From Haplomitrium mnioides (taxonomy: Eukaryota; Marchantiophyta; Haplomitriopsida; Calobryales): a stretch of 64,000 bases of DNA. The stretch covers positions 62,001 through 126,000 of the forward strand of contig JBNGIS010033853.1 of NCBI GenBank assembly GCA_049999725.1, in the 5' to 3' direction. Positions within the stretch are counted from its first letter, which is position 1, and the number at the start of each line of letters is the position of its first letter. The translations under genes and the position numbers were made by a program. This document shows, piece after piece, positions 24,426-36,148 of this stretch. Below the pieces are notes generated by a model that worked only from the letters and a program-made list of their open reading frames with translations, made no database searches and was not told where the DNA came from.

Positions 24426-24815
24426 TGTAATAGTGCAAGCATAAGGTTGTGCTATTTATAAGAAAATAGAGAGCAGTGAAGGAATTGGTACTGAGTCACT
24501 TTTAGGGTTAAGATTTGATTACTTGTCTTTGAAGTCACTTTTGGTAGAGAGCCACCTTTAGGGCTGAAATTAGAAGTGACTTGTAAGTGAAGAAAGAGGA
24601 AGGACACCCTCTTCTCTTGTATAAATAGAAGGGCTTCTTAGCCCCACTCCTCATTGTGGAGTTCTTCTCGAATCACTTGGGTTCTTTGGTTGCTTGGCTT
24701 TTGCTTGCACTCTTGGTCTTAGCTTGGACCTTGAGTTGCTTTTGGTTGAAGAACTCTATTAGAGTTCACCATGAGTTCTTACTCATTTGGATTTGGTTTT
24801 TGAGATTCTTTTTCA
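24426..24815 (+). mobile_element. 5' LTR of the chromovirus
   Basis: It runs from TGTAATAGTGCAAG to GATTCTTTTTCA. It contains a TATA box, TATAAATA at 24620-24627, upstream of the transcript region. The membrane-like 81-codon frame at 24656 lies in R/U5 and is repeated with changes in the 3' LTR, so it is not treated as a gene. Confidence 0.95.
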
Positions 24816-24816
24816 T

Positions 24817-24828
24817 TGGTATCAGAGC
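24817..24828 (+). promoter_or_regulatory. Primer-binding site, initiator Met tRNA type
   Basis: TGGTATCAGAGC, one base after the LTR, is the standard plant site complementary to the 3' end of tRNA-iMet and starts minus-strand synthesis. Confidence 0.93.
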
Positions 24829-24854
24829 TACGATTCTTTTCTTGTGTGAGCTAC

Positions 24855-25565
24855 ATGGAGAGTCAAGAGGAGGTGATTCAAGCAATGGAACAACAACTTG
24901 AACATCTTTCACACCTTTTGAAAGTGGGAATTAAAGAAAGAGCAATGTTTAGAGAAGAAGAGAGTTATGGGTGATTTCCAACGCCAAAAGCATATGATAG
25001 AAAGGTGACTTATAGTGTTTGTGAGAACTTCATTTTTGACAGAGAACAATATTTTGAAGCTACAAATATTAGAGAGGATAGTCGGCGAATTCTATTTGCG
25101 GCAAGCCAATTAGAAGGAGTTGCAAAGACTTGGTGGAGATATCAAGTAGAACAAGCACAACGTGGATTTGTTTGCTCCTATTATTTCTTAGTATGAGTTC
25201 CAAAAAGGAGTGATTTCAAGATTTAGGAATGTAAATGCTTTAAAAATAGCAAGGGATCGATTGGCTGAATTGAAGCAACTTGGTACAGTAAGAAGTTATG
25301 TGACACATTTTTAAGACACAATTATGCAAATTCCTAATATAAGCAAAGAAGAGGCATTAGGCTGCTTTGTTTGAGGATTAAAGCCTCACACGAGAATAGA
25401 AGTTACTATGAGAGAGCCTACTCAATTAGAAGAAGCAATGCGTATGGCGGAGCGGCATGACTCATTACTCACGGTTTTAGAAGTTAGATCTCATCCTCAA
25501 CCATTCGGACAACGTTCTCAAAACCTTGCGAGCTCTAATGGAATTAAAATTTTGACAAGAATTTG
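24855..25565 (+). pseudogene. gag: Chromovirus gag, zinc knuckle missing
   Basis: The frame from ATG 24855 (MESQEEVIQAMEQQLEHL) is the capsid region of Ty3 gag. It includes REYF-like QYFEATN, AASQLEGVAKTWWRYQV, and, after stops, FRNVNALKIARDRLAELKQL and EPTQLEEAMRMAERHDSLL. Stops fall near 24969, 25194, 25315 and 25372. The capsid runs almost directly into protease: the usual RNA-binding CCHC box between them is absent, which points to an internal deletion of the nucleocapsid part. Confidence 0.85.
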
Positions 25566-25980
25566 AGGTACCTTGTTCCATCTTGATGGTATGATTGAGG
25601 AGCACTCTTGTAGAATGTTGGTCGATAGTGGGAGTTCTGAAAAGTTTATGTCACTACGTTTTGCTAAGATAATCAAAGCAAAATATAGGCCTATTAAAGG
25701 AAGTGTTGTGACTATAGCTGATGGCCAAAAGCATGACGTATTTTGCTCTCAAAAGCCATTCATTCTAAGGATTGGAAAAGAGTATACGAAATCTATGCAA
25801 TTTGTTATTGCACCTATATAATATGACATCATTTTAGGATTGCCTTGGCTTGAAGAAAGGTTCGCTCAATTTGATTAGAGAAAACGACAAATTCAAGTTA
25901 CCTTACAAGGTAAGAAATTTCTTTTGGGGTGTTCGACACCATTGGTGAAGAAGTCTAAATCGATTTAGCATGTTAATTCA
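25566..25980 (+). pseudogene. pol: Chromovirus aspartic protease
   Basis: The retropepsin that would cut the polyprotein. The active-site triad Asp-Ser-Gly is intact in MLVDSGSSEKFMS (Asp at 25624). The flap and C-terminal part follow (FVIAPI, stop, YDIILGLPWLEERFAQFD). Three in-frame stops interrupt it: after API, after FAQFD where Trp is normal, and near 25969. Confidence 0.85.
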
Positions 25981-27420
25981 GTGGAACAAGAGTTGCTTGT
26001 CTTTGCTATTTGGATTAAGCCTATCATGGACTTTAGTAAGGAGGGGGGAAAAGGTGCACATACCTTAATGAAAGATGATATTTTGAAACAGTTTACGGAT
26101 GTGTTTCCAAAGGATTTGCCAAAGGGGTTACCAGACGATCGAGGAATGCCTTTTCCGATTGAGTTGATACCGAGAAGCACTTCTTATAATCGACCTATAT
26201 ATCGGCTATCACCACAAGAATTAGAGGAGCTTCGAAAGACATTGACAAATCTTCTTGAGAAGGATTTCATTCAATATAGTACTTCTCTTTGGGGAGCTCT
26301 GGTGTTCATTGTGCCAAAGAAAGATGGTGGCTTTTGTCTTTGTATAGATTATCGAGGATTGAACAATCAAACAGTGAAGAATGCCTATCTTGTACCTCTT
26401 ATTGATGATTTGTTGGATCAATTGAGTGGCGCACGATTCTTTTCTAAGTTGGATCTTCGAAGTGGCTATTGGCAAATTCCAATCAAGCCAAGTGATATAC
26501 CAAAGACAACATTTTGCACAAGGTATGGGTATTTTGAGTGGAAAGTTCTTACATTTGGTCTTACTAATGCTCCGGCGGTATTCATGGATCAAATGCATTG
26601 AGTTTTTTATGGGTTATTGGATAAGTCAGTGTTGGTATTTTTGGACAATATCCTTATCTTTAGTAAAAGTGAAGTTGAGCATCACGCTCATCTCAAGGAG
26701 GTACTACAACGACTACGTAATTGGAAGTTTTATTGCAAGAAGTCTAAGTGTGAGTTTTGGAAGCAAGAGGTGACTTATCTAGGGCATAAAGTCTATGTGA
26801 ATGGCATCAAGATGGAGGAAGAGAAAATTAATGTTATTGCAGAGTGGCCAACACCGAATGATGCAAATGATGTTCGATCTTTTAATGAATTAGCAAGCTT
26901 TTATCGAATATTCATTCATTACTATGCTCATATTGCTGCACCGCTTACGGATTTACTAGGGAAGGATGCAAAGTTCAAATGGACGACCAAAGAGCAAGTG
27001 ACATTTCAACAACTCAAAGATGCGGTGACATCTCGTCCAATTCTACAATCATATGATCCAAAGAGGTGTTGCATAGTTGATTTTGATGCTTCAAATTTTG
27101 CTATTGGAGCGGTTTTACAACAAGAGTTTGAGGATGGACTTCATCCAATTGCCTTCATGTCACGCCGATTGAATGCGGCGGAGAGAAATTATTCTGTAAG
27201 AGATCGAGAGCAATTAACAATGGTTTATGCTACCAAGATGTGGAGACACTATCTTTTTGGCAAACCTGTACTTATGCGCACAGACCACAAGCCATTGCTT
27301 CAAGCCATCCACTTGGAAAATATGACAAGTCATCATCATCAACTACAACTCTTTGATTTCAAGTTGGAGTACAAGCCGAGAAGGTTCCACACTATTCCTG
27401 ATGCATTGTCTCGAAGATCG
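25981..27420 (+). pseudogene. pol: Chromovirus reverse transcriptase and RNase H
   Basis: Reverse transcriptase shows [57 protein letters not shown] and [21 protein letters not shown] follows where Arg is usual (CGA to TGA). The catalytic Y/FxDD box reads FLDN (26638-26649), so the second Asp is Asn. The connection FYRIFIHYYAHIAAPLTDLL leads to RNase H (CCIVDFDASNFAIGAVLQQE, YSVRDREQL, MRTDHKPLLQ, HTIPDALSRR). From 26617 to 27933 the frame is open for 438 codons, the longest coding stretch in the window. The FLDN change alone should abolish polymerase activity. Confidence 0.93.
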
Positions 27421-28720
27421 GATCATCAAATAAATACATTAGATATAGCAAATGCTAGCATATTGCATCTTGATGAGCCAACCAGTGATGGCTTTCGACA
27501 AAAGTTACAAGAAAACGTCTTCTTTACTCTTGTTAGAGCACGTTTGGCGGTCAAAGATAGTGAGTATCATAGCTTTTCCATTTGGGATGGTATTCTCTAT
27601 CAAAGCCATCAAATATATGTTCCACAAGATGATGCGCTTAGAATGGCACGTTTACAAGAAGCACATGATATTCCGATTTTTGGGCATCTTGAAGTAGACA
27701 AGACTTTGGAGTTGCTTCAGCGGACTTGGTGGTGGCCAAACCTAGCTCGAGATGTTCATGGCTTTGTTCGTTCTTGTAAAAGTTGTCAACGAAACAAGCT
27801 GTCAAAAACCAGATGCTCTTCTACAACCATTATCGATTCCTACTGCTTAGTGGGAACATGTAAGTTTGGATCTTATCACTTCGCTTCCAACCACGCCTTG
27901 TGGGTATATGACTATTGTGGTGTTTGTGGATAAGCTAAGCAAGCAAATTCATCTAGCACAAACAGTGGATATGGTGGACGCTCCACAATTGGCAAAGATT
28001 TATTTTGATACAGTTTTCCGATATCATGGAATGCCAAAGGCACTTATATCTGAAAAAGATCCATGATTCACTGGGAAGTTTTGGCGAGAGTTATTCACAC
28101 TTTTGGGTATCAAACTATCTATGTCTACAGCGCGTCATCCTCAAATAGATGGGCAAACTGAACGGGCAAATCACACTGTGGAGGATATGCTTCGAGCATT
28201 TATCAATGTTCATCATACGGATTGGGATAGTTTTTTACCGATTGTGGAGTTGGCATACAACAACTCCAAACAAGCAAGTACTGGCTTCTCTCCTTTCTTT
28301 CTTAATTTTGGTCAACATCCTCTTGTTCTCGATAGTTTGCTTTTTCTTTTGTCTTCCAATGTTCCAAACCTTTCTACCTTTTTGTCTCGTTTATCTTCCT
28401 CGATGCAAGATGCCAGAAACCATCTTATTATTGCTCAAAATCGGCAAAAAAAATTTGCCGATAAACATTGTCGTGATTGCTCTTATGTTGTAGGTGACCA
28501 AGTTATGTTATCCATTCATAATCTTCTATTGTCTTTAGATATTCAAGTCTATAAGTTATGCACTGCTTGGATTGGTCATTTATCTATTTCTCAAGTTATT
28601 TCTCCCGTTGCTTACAAACTTGATCTTCCTCTTCATATGAAGATTCATCCCATGTTCCATGTGTCTAAACTTAAGCCTTTTGTTCCTAGTCCATCTTCTT
28701 TTCCAAATCGTGTTCAACTT
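27421..28720 (+). pseudogene. pol: Chromovirus integrase
   Basis: The HHCC finger is complete (EAHDIPIFGHL then SCKSCQRNK). A one-base change in the A-run at 27804-27808 shifts the frame, and the sequence continues in the next one as SLDLITSLPTTPCGYMT with the first catalytic Asp. The second catalytic site, usually SDRDP, reads SEKDP followed by TGA at about 28066. The Glu site, DGQTERANHTVEDML, is normal. The GKFW and FFLNFGQHP motifs of plant Ty3 integrases follow, then MFHVSKLKPF. Three defects (frameshift, Asp-to-Glu, stop) make it inactive. Confidence 0.92.
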
Positions 28721-28739
28721 CCTACTCCGACCATTGTTG

Positions 28740-28948
28740 TTGATGATCATGAAGAATTTGAAGTAGACCGTATTTTGACGAAAATAACTATCAAGCGCGG
28801 GAGACATCTACAAGTTCAATACAAGGTTTTGTGGAAAGGCTATCCACTTCATGATGTTACTTGGGAACCTTCTTCAAATCTTGAGAATGCTCAAGAAGCT
28901 ATTAAAAATTTTGAAAGTTGCGGCAATGACGAGAACGTCATCGTTTAG
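28740..28948 (+). pseudogene. pol: C-terminal chromodomain of the chromovirus integrase
   Basis: EFEVDRIL...VQYKVLWKGYPLHDVTWEP is a chromodomain. Aligned by eye to HP1, the aromatic cage positions are Phe (EFEV), Trp (LWKG) and Tyr (KGY), so binding of methylated histone H3 would be plausible in an active ancestor. This steers chromoviruses to heterochromatin. The domain itself is uninterrupted and ends at a TAG at 28946. Confidence 0.93.
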
Positions 28949-28950
28949 CA

Positions 28951-28961
28951 GGTGGGAATTA
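28951..28961 (+). promoter_or_regulatory. Polypurine tract of the chromovirus
   Basis: GGTGGGAATTA directly precedes the 3' LTR start TGTAATAG. It is the primer site for plus-strand DNA. Confidence 0.75.
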
Positions 28962-29351
28962 TGTAATAGTACAAGTATAAGGTTGTGCTATTTATGAGAA
29001 AATAGAGAGAAGTGAAGGAAGTGGTAGTGAGTCACTTTTAGGGTTAAGATTTGATTACTTGTCTTTGAAGTCACTTTTGGTAAAGAGTCACCTTTAGGGC
29101 TGAAATTAGAAGTGACTTGTAAGTAAAGAAAGAGGAAGGATACCCTCTTCTCTTGTATAAATAGAAGGGCTTCTTAACCCCACTCCTCATTGTGGAGTTC
29201 CTCTCGAATCACTTGGGTTCTTTGGTTGCTTGGCTTTTGCTTGCACTCTTGGTCTTAGCTTGGACTTTGAGTTGCTTTTGGTTGAAGAACTCTAATAGAA
29301 TTCACCATGAGTTTTTACTCATTTGGATTTGGTTTTTGAGATTCTTTTACA
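28962..29351 (+). mobile_element. 3' LTR of the chromovirus
   Basis: 390 bases, collinear with the 5' LTR with substitutions only and no length change. It ends GATTCTTTTACA and is followed by CTTTC. The TATA box TATAAATA is at 29156-29163. Confidence 0.96.
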
Positions 29352-30954
29352 CTTTCAAATGTCACCCATCGCCTACACCTCCGCAAGTTAATTCAAAACC
29401 CAAAATAAGAATGAGGAAAAAGAGAAGGGACTTAGCAAGTTATAGGAGGAACAAGGGGACCGAGCTACAAAGGACTTAAACAAAAACTTTGAGGGGGGCA
29501 GCCAAGCGACAAGGGGGGTTGTGCTTCTTATACCTGAGCCATGCAGACAATTGGAGAGACAGATGGAGGGAAAATCTAGGCCAAGGACCGCTGATTGGGG
29601 GCATACATTGTTGTGACGGCCATGAAGCGGGGGGAATTCAATTCCCCTGCCACAAATTCACGACTTGGTAGGCCAGTGCTTTCGATCACCTTGCTAAAAA
29701 TTGACATGGGTGCTTGTAGGGGAGTAAGGCATTAAGAACGTGCTGAAAATTGGAGCTGGATAGGGAGGAAAAATTCGTTGGATCACTTATGAGCTTGACA
29801 AGGGAACCTAGAGGGTGGGTGAAGGAGTTAAGGGCTCTAGAATTGGCTGCACATAGATCAACCACCTGATGACATAAGAAATTGGTGCTTAAAGCAGGGA
29901 GGTATAGTGAGAGAAAGGCCTCATTGGGGGTTGGGGAATCAGATCATCATTGGAGAGCAAGCAAGAGAGGAGCCTTGAAGGGTTTGAGGTGAGAGTTCAT
30001 GAGCAAGCATGGGGCAACAGTGGAGAGGGGACCTTGACCGGCAAGCTATACTCGGCACAAGCAGGAGGCTTCTCTCAAGGAGGACTCGCCCAGGCAATAG
30101 CGATGCTTGGCTGAAATCGCTACTTCTTTTGCTGTTTGGACCCACTGGCCACCAAGGTAAGTTTGTCTCAATTCCAGACTTTCAAGCATTGTCAAGGTTC
30201 AATTGGGAGCTGCATCCAAGTAGAGGAGAAGATCCCCTCTGTTTGCCACAGAGGGTGAGCTCTCGAAGAGCACATCATCTCGAGAAGGTGCATTGGCAAA
30301 ACAATTCAAGTTGGTTTCCTGATCACATCCAGCCAGCTGCGAGGCGCATCTTCTTGAGAGGAGAACGCACATCAAGACATGCGACAAGGGTGAGTGGGTG
30401 GCCGGTAGCGGAGAGTCGCACCTGCTTCACTGGGGAGTAACAAGTGAAGCCCTCTAGACAACAAAGGTGAAAACTATCTACTGCGGGTGCGTGAGTGTGC
30501 TTGAGATTGTGCAGGTTGGGAAAAAGCAGACCAAGAGACTGCTGGAGGTGAAGTTGAGGCTGCAACAAAAGGTGGAGATTCCCTCGAATACTACATTGCT
30601 TCAGACCAGGGCAACGAGAAGTGAGTATCACCGGATTAGTGTAGTAGCTTGTGTGAACTGGAAGCCACCAATGTGGCTTTTAACCCTGGCCATTTAGGTT
30701 GAAGAAAATATGCAATAGAGTGGTCTTTGGGCCAACCTGTATTTTGTGCAGGGAACAGCCGTGGTAAGGTGAGTTGGCACTAAATTGATCCTTCCCACGG
30801 CTAAGAATCTTTGAGATGAGAGAAATCGACTAGGCCAGGGGGGCCTCTTGGGTGTTTTCAGGCATAACCCAGGTCCCATCCGGATGACAATTTGTTAACT
30901 CAATTGGTTGAGGGTCATTTGCATATAGCCTCCATTCATATGGCATATAGCTCT

Positions 30955-30958
<4 letters not shown>
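29352..30958. other. Spacer of mixed composition, nothing recognised
   Basis: The sequence is moderately GC-rich and G-skewed (for example GAGGGGGGCAGCC), with short frames of up to 143 codons. None resembles a known protein or a part of the LTR families described here. It may be a decayed older element, but no ends were found. Confidence 0.4.

Positions 30959-31001
<43 letters not shown>
30959..31001. repeat. (TA)n microsatellite, about 21 units
   Basis: Perfect TA repeat in AT-rich DNA. Similar GTCATTTGCATA words lie on both sides (about 30913 and 31010). Confidence 0.97.
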
Positions 31002-31002
<1 letters not shown>

Positions 31003-33054
31003 TCTAGAGTCATTTGCATAAAATTTACTTTTATTAACTTGCAAGCTTCTCTCTCAATGATTCTTGTGTATACACTCTCCATTCATTTCCTATAAAAATT
31101 TAATATCAATATGTTAAATGTCATTTTTATTTACCATTCTTTCATTTAGTATTGACACTTTCTGTTAATAAGTGTTGTGTCATTTTCATATACTCTCACT
31201 TTATTTACTATAAACTCTTATTTCTAACATGACCACACTCTTGGCAATGTTATAAATAAGTCAAGCCATTGTCACCCTCTGAGTATAAGAGACTCCACAC
31301 TACAACATATAAAGTTGTAGAAGGCAATGTTGCATCTTGGAGCATTGCTCTCTTATTAAAAGAATAGAAAGGCTCAACTCTACAAGCTTAGACTTTCTCA
31401 ACTACAATAGGAATATGCCACTAGCCAACCAACCCTAATGTAGATCCAAAATGCTAATAAAAGTCTTATAGTAAACAAAAAAAGACATTAAAATCAACAC
31501 AATTACTTTTTGGCACAATTACACTATATTTGTGTGGATCCAAAGCAAAATTTGCCCTGAGAAAGGAAGAGAGATTCAAAGTTAAAGGATAAGAAAAAAG
31601 GAAACAAAAGTCAACAAGACAAGACCAAACAAGAACAACTCAAATCAAGGAAGAAAGTAGTGTTATGAAAAAGAATAATTTATTCCTTTGCCTATAACTT
31701 GCCTTTCTTGATTTATGATTTGTGAAGCACAACCCAAGAGCAATTTAGACAGTCAAAGAAAGATGCACGAACACTAAATGGAAGGAAAGCAATAAAGCAG
31801 AACTTGAAGATTGACTACATGCCCAATTTATGAGCGGTTGTGAAGTAAGGAGGCAATAGTTGCCTACTTATAAAAGAAGCTAGAAGCTTAAACTAGAAAA
31901 GCTACAAATGGGAAGAAGCAAAAAACCATGGAAAATCAAGCTACACAAAACCATTCAAAGATGCAAAATGTGAAAGGAATCATAAAGTGGAAAAATCTAC
32001 ATAAGCTATTGTAGAGGCTTAGCAAATAAGAGAGAGAGAGAGAGGAAGAGAGAAGAGAGCTATACACGAGGTGAGTGAGGTGAGGTTCATAAAGTGCCAA
32101 AAACTCAATGATGGGGTATACTTGGCTAGAGGTGGAGAGAGTGGGTCTAGAAGTTTCTAAACTAGTTGTTCTTAGGAGGCATAGGACAATTATGGTGGAC
32201 CAAGTAGAGTGTGTGGACTTTCTCTTTATCCAACACTTTTTTTTCTTTTTTTAGGGTTTTTTTTTCCTCGAGTCTTTTTTAGTTTTTGAGGTCTATCTAC
32301 AAACTTTGACCCAAAGAAGCAAGTCCTCTCCATGATCCACACTTAAAGTGAATTCTCATTCAAATTGTAACAAACTACTTGCTTATGATTTACATGCTTT
32401 CCAACACCTATTAAGCAAATACTCTAGAAGTCATTGGCTCAACTTTCTTTACAATAGAATGGATTTTCTCATTTAAATACCAATGTTATAGCAATCAGCT
32501 TTGAATGGCGGCTAGATGCAATTTAGCATTCATTGTGAATTGTTTAAAAACTTTCTGAGAGGCATAGGCTCTTTGTGTACAATAGGGGCATAAACATAAT
32601 AAAGATGCAAACTTACTCTTTTTTTTAAGAGAATTACTCCACATTAGCATATGATCTACCTCATATAATAGGCTAAAAAACCTATGAGAAAGTTATTACA
32701 CACTGTCTTTTTCAAGTTATGCAACAATAATGTTAATCTTTTAGGGTCTATGTTGATAACCCTTCCCAAAACCTCAACCTACATTGTATGCGCAAGCTTC
32801 ATTAAAGCCCATGAATTCCAGAGTTTCAAGAGTCAAAATCTTTCTTTACCACCTTAGAGCATCTCTTGCAAGATGCCAATCCAAAAACGTTTTAGTCTTT
32901 CAAAGATTTTTTATCCTAAATGAGGTATCCATTTTTTTTAGCTTTATATTCCTTCAAGCTCTCCTTCCATCAAGCTCTTCAATATCTAAGTACTTTTCTT
33001 GACTTAACTCTTAATTTGTAAATAAAGAAGAATTCATTAATCACAAGGTAAGAA
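31002..33054. other. AT-rich sequence, no gene recognised
   Basis: Short GA-rich (32030-32060) and poly-T/poly-pyrimidine (32230-32290) stretches occur. No open frame has family resemblance. Part of it may belong to the 3' LTR or flank of the copia element read on the minus strand. Confidence 0.4.
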
Positions 33055-33245
33055 TGCACTCATTAGCATATTTATCTTCTTCCAACATATCTCATATCAT
33101 CATCTCTCACATATATCCTCTTCACTATTTTGATATCATTAACATAAGGTTATAACCATGTGTTCTTATAGTGAAGTTAGATTAGTGTTCTTATTAACTA
33201 ATCTAATATAACTTATATCTTTACACCATACATTATTTCATAACA
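33055..33245 (-). mobile_element. Probable 3' LTR start of the minus-strand copia element
   Basis: On the minus strand, ACCAAGAGGGAG is followed by TGTTATGAAATAATG beginning at 33245, the usual polypurine-tract/LTR junction of Ty1/copia elements. The inner end is uncertain. A TG/CA-consistent end exists near 33055 (TGCACTCATT on the plus strand), but no second LTR copy is available for comparison. Confidence 0.4.
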
Positions 33246-36143
33246 CTCCCTCTTGGTTGTAATATAGGAATGTTTCAAACAACCAATAAGATATAAGTAT
33301 CTAAGTCTAAAACAACTTCATCAACTCATTGGTGAGATGTTCTTATACAGGATGAAGGTGTTGCCTCATTAAAACCCTCTCATACTCTTGCAATGGAAAT
33401 AGTACAACCATTAAGATCCGCAAAAGATATATGAATCATTATAAGTAAAAAGGAATAATAGTAACCTCATATACAATGTTTAAGAGTCGAGATAGTCGAT
33501 GTAGACCAATGTAGTTACAATGTAGCCAATTAAAAGCTAGAGTCAATGCCTTTGTAGACAAATCATCTTGATTGTCTTTGTCTACAATGACTTGGACAAA
33601 GATAGTCTCATCTTACTACTCATGAGTAAAGAAGAATTTTGTGCAATGTGCTTGATAAGATCTCCTTTAACTAATCCCTTGGAAAAAAATTCAACATATG
33701 CTAAATTTTCTTTATTCAAAACAGTAGGATTAGTCGAACAAGTAGAACTAGCATGCACACTTATATGATCAATTATTCTCGTGAGCCAAATACAATCCCT
33801 ACTAGTCTCATACAACGTTATAAATATATGCATGATTAGAAGAGGTAGAAGTTAGTGTTTGCTTGGTTCTCTTCCAAGACATAACAATAAGACAATATAG
33901 GAATACATAGTCGATTTGTGATTTTGCATTATCTAGATCAGATAGATATCTTGAATCAACATAACCAGTGTGGATCTTATTAGTGTGTGTAGAGTAGTAA
34001 ATTCCTACATCAATGGTGCCTTGTAAATATCAAAAGATACGCTTAATGTTTTTCCAATACTGTATAGTCAGTTGTGAACTATGTCTAGAAAGAAAGTTCA
34101 CGGCAGACAAAATTTCAGGATGAGTTTGGTTGGCAAGAAACATCAGAGTGCCAATGGACAAAAGATAAGCTTTCTCAACTCCAAGTAGGGGCTCATTTTA
34201 AGTTTTCTTCTTGAACATATCTTTATCTCAATCAAATGTACGTATCTCCATAAGAAATATAACAAGATGAGATTTATTTATGTTAAGTTGTTTGAGGATC
34301 TTCTTAGTATATGTACTTTGATGCAAAATTATGCCATCTTCTAAGTACTCAAATTGAAAGCCTAAACAATAAGTAGTCTGGCCAATATCTTTCATGTTAA
34401 GAAATTTCTTAAACATTGTAATAGTATGATCAAGTAAGGATTTATAACAAAAAGGGATTAATATCATCAACATAAATTGCAACAATTATAAACTCATTGT
34501 TGAGGTGTTTGACAAATAAGCATAGTGCAATGTCTTCATGGTGAGAATCTATAGCTAACATCTCTTCTTGAAATCTTTGATACCGTATTGTGCCACTTCG
34601 CTTAAGTCCATATATACATCACATGATCTAGACTCCATATCCATCCTTGGCCAAAGGCGCAAATTGATACATGAGAAGGGCAAAGGTCTACTCACTGATA
34701 TATGCATCGTAGGGACTATAGGTCCATGCTCAAGACTCACTCAATTAGGCCTCATAGTGGTATGGTGTGTGGAAGTATATTTCTGGTTGTGAGGTTTGTA
34801 CTTAGAGACATGCTCTCCTTAAATATGATAGATATTCCTTACAATGAGCTCTCAAAGTTCTCTCATATAAGTCTGGGTATGTAATTTGCCATAAAAGTAT
34901 GTTGTCACTACATCCATCATATGTATCATGAGCACATGTCTTTGAGACAAGCCAACTAGGTACCAATAAGTGATAGCATCCATAACTAGGGCATATGTGA
35001 GATCATAGTCTCTACGAAGTATTTGTGTATAGTATTTGGCTACAAGGTGTGTCTTATATCTCACAATTTTTCCTTTAGCATTACTTGTTTTCATAAATAT
35101 TTACTAATAACCTATTAAGTGGCTGTGAAGAGATGTAGAGACAACACACCTCAAAAAATTTCTTTGGATCATAGAATCCAATTCTCAATTCATTGCTTTT
35201 TCCCATTCTGGCCAATCATGATTGTCTTATGCCTCTTTGATAGTCCTTGGATGAGGAGGAGCATAAAAAATAGTCTTAGAAATAATTTATGAAAAACAAT
35301 CATCTATTTGCACACTGTATCTCTTCCAAACTATTCGAGTATTCATTTAGTGAATAGAAATTTCTTCATTCTCAAGAATCTTTATAGGGGTTATAATAAG
35401 CCAAGATATAGGTGCATTTGATGATGATGGTATATCTATAGAGGATAATATCCTCTTAGTTGAAACTCTTTGCCGGGGTTGAGAGTCTTAAGCACCTAAA
35501 TGGTGTCCTATCTTTACCTTTGGTGGTTGATCATGTGTTGGTTTTGTCAACTCTTGCAAATAAGCATGGATTTTCGCAGCATGTATGTGTAATCTAGTCA
35601 CTTTTGCAATCTGATTAAATGAGTCTTGCAATTGTTAGACTGATTTAGTTAAATAAAATAACCTCTTGACTTCAACCTCACACTGCCTAGTTCTTTGATC
35701 ATTCTATAAAGTGGATGATGTCACCTATTGTAACTTTTTTGATATTGAGTATAATTTATTTTGTTCCTCAAATAAAGATGGAAAAATGTCCTTATAGAAA
35801 TGGAAATCCGCAAATCTAGCTAGAAAAACATCTTCTGTTGATGGTTCTTGATAGCTTATAATCATAGGAAAGTCAAATCCTATCTATATGATGTTTTTTC
35901 TTTGAGGACCAATCTTAGTCTATTTTGATCCCATAATAGTTACAAAGATTTGGCATCCTGAAACAAAACGGTGAGATAGGTTGGGAGTAGTCTTGAAGGC
36001 AAGCTAGTGAGGAGTTAAGGAATAAAATGATGATGGCCATTATTTCAAAAGTAGTACAACATGTAATAGAACATAACCCCAAGCTGAAATCGACAATTTA
36101 GTTTGCATTAGCATGAGTTGTGCAATCACTTGTATGTTGTGTA
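33246..36143 (-). pseudogene. pol: Ty1/copia pol, C-terminal half (integrase end, reverse transcriptase, RNase H)
   Basis: Read on the minus strand from 36148 down. Integrase C-terminus: LSISAWGYVLLHVVLLLK, then GPQRKNIIYIGFDFPMIISY and DVFLARFADFHFYKDIFPS. Reverse transcriptase: KIVRYKTHLVAKYYTQ and MMDVVTTYFYGKLHTQTYM (35094-34852), then DIGQTTYCLGFQFEYLEDG with HQSTYTKKILKQL (34485-34228). RNase H: ETSRDCIWLTRIIDHI, PTVLNKENLAYVEFFSKG, GDLIKHIAQN (33833-33582). This is the copia domain order with integrase before reverse transcriptase. Many stops and frameshifts. It joins the part at 51694-53526 across the inserted Ty3 element. Confidence 0.88.
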
Positions 36144-36148
36144 TTACT
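36144..36148 (+). repeat. Target-site duplication TTACT, left copy
   Basis: TTACT precedes the LTR start TGTTAGCC. An identical TTACT follows the last LTR base at 51689-51693. Together they define one insertion into the copia integrase. Confidence 0.95.

Larger units (their letters stand above)
24426..29351 (+). mobile_element. Complete but inactive Ty3/gypsy chromovirus (Reina-like size)
   Basis: It is 4926 bases, with two LTRs of exactly 390 bases, identical 5-bp duplications CTTTC (24421-24425 and 29352-29356), a tRNA-iMet-type primer site and a polypurine tract. The order is gag, protease, reverse transcriptase, RNase H, integrase, chromodomain. LTRs differ at about 17 of 390 positions by eye (4.4%), making it the youngest complete insertion here. 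Its small size and short LTRs fit the Reina clade of plant chromoviruses, an assignment that needs a tree. At least nine in-frame stops and one frameshift prevent expression. Confidence 0.95.

Noticed and set aside
24656-24901. 81-codon hydrophobic, membrane-like frame (also at 29192)
   Set aside because: It lies in the R/U5 part of the chromovirus LTR and occurs in both LTRs. No transcript or family support.
30959-31001. TA repeat as a possible promoter or origin
   Set aside because: A perfect dinucleotide run with no other element around it; slippage explains it.
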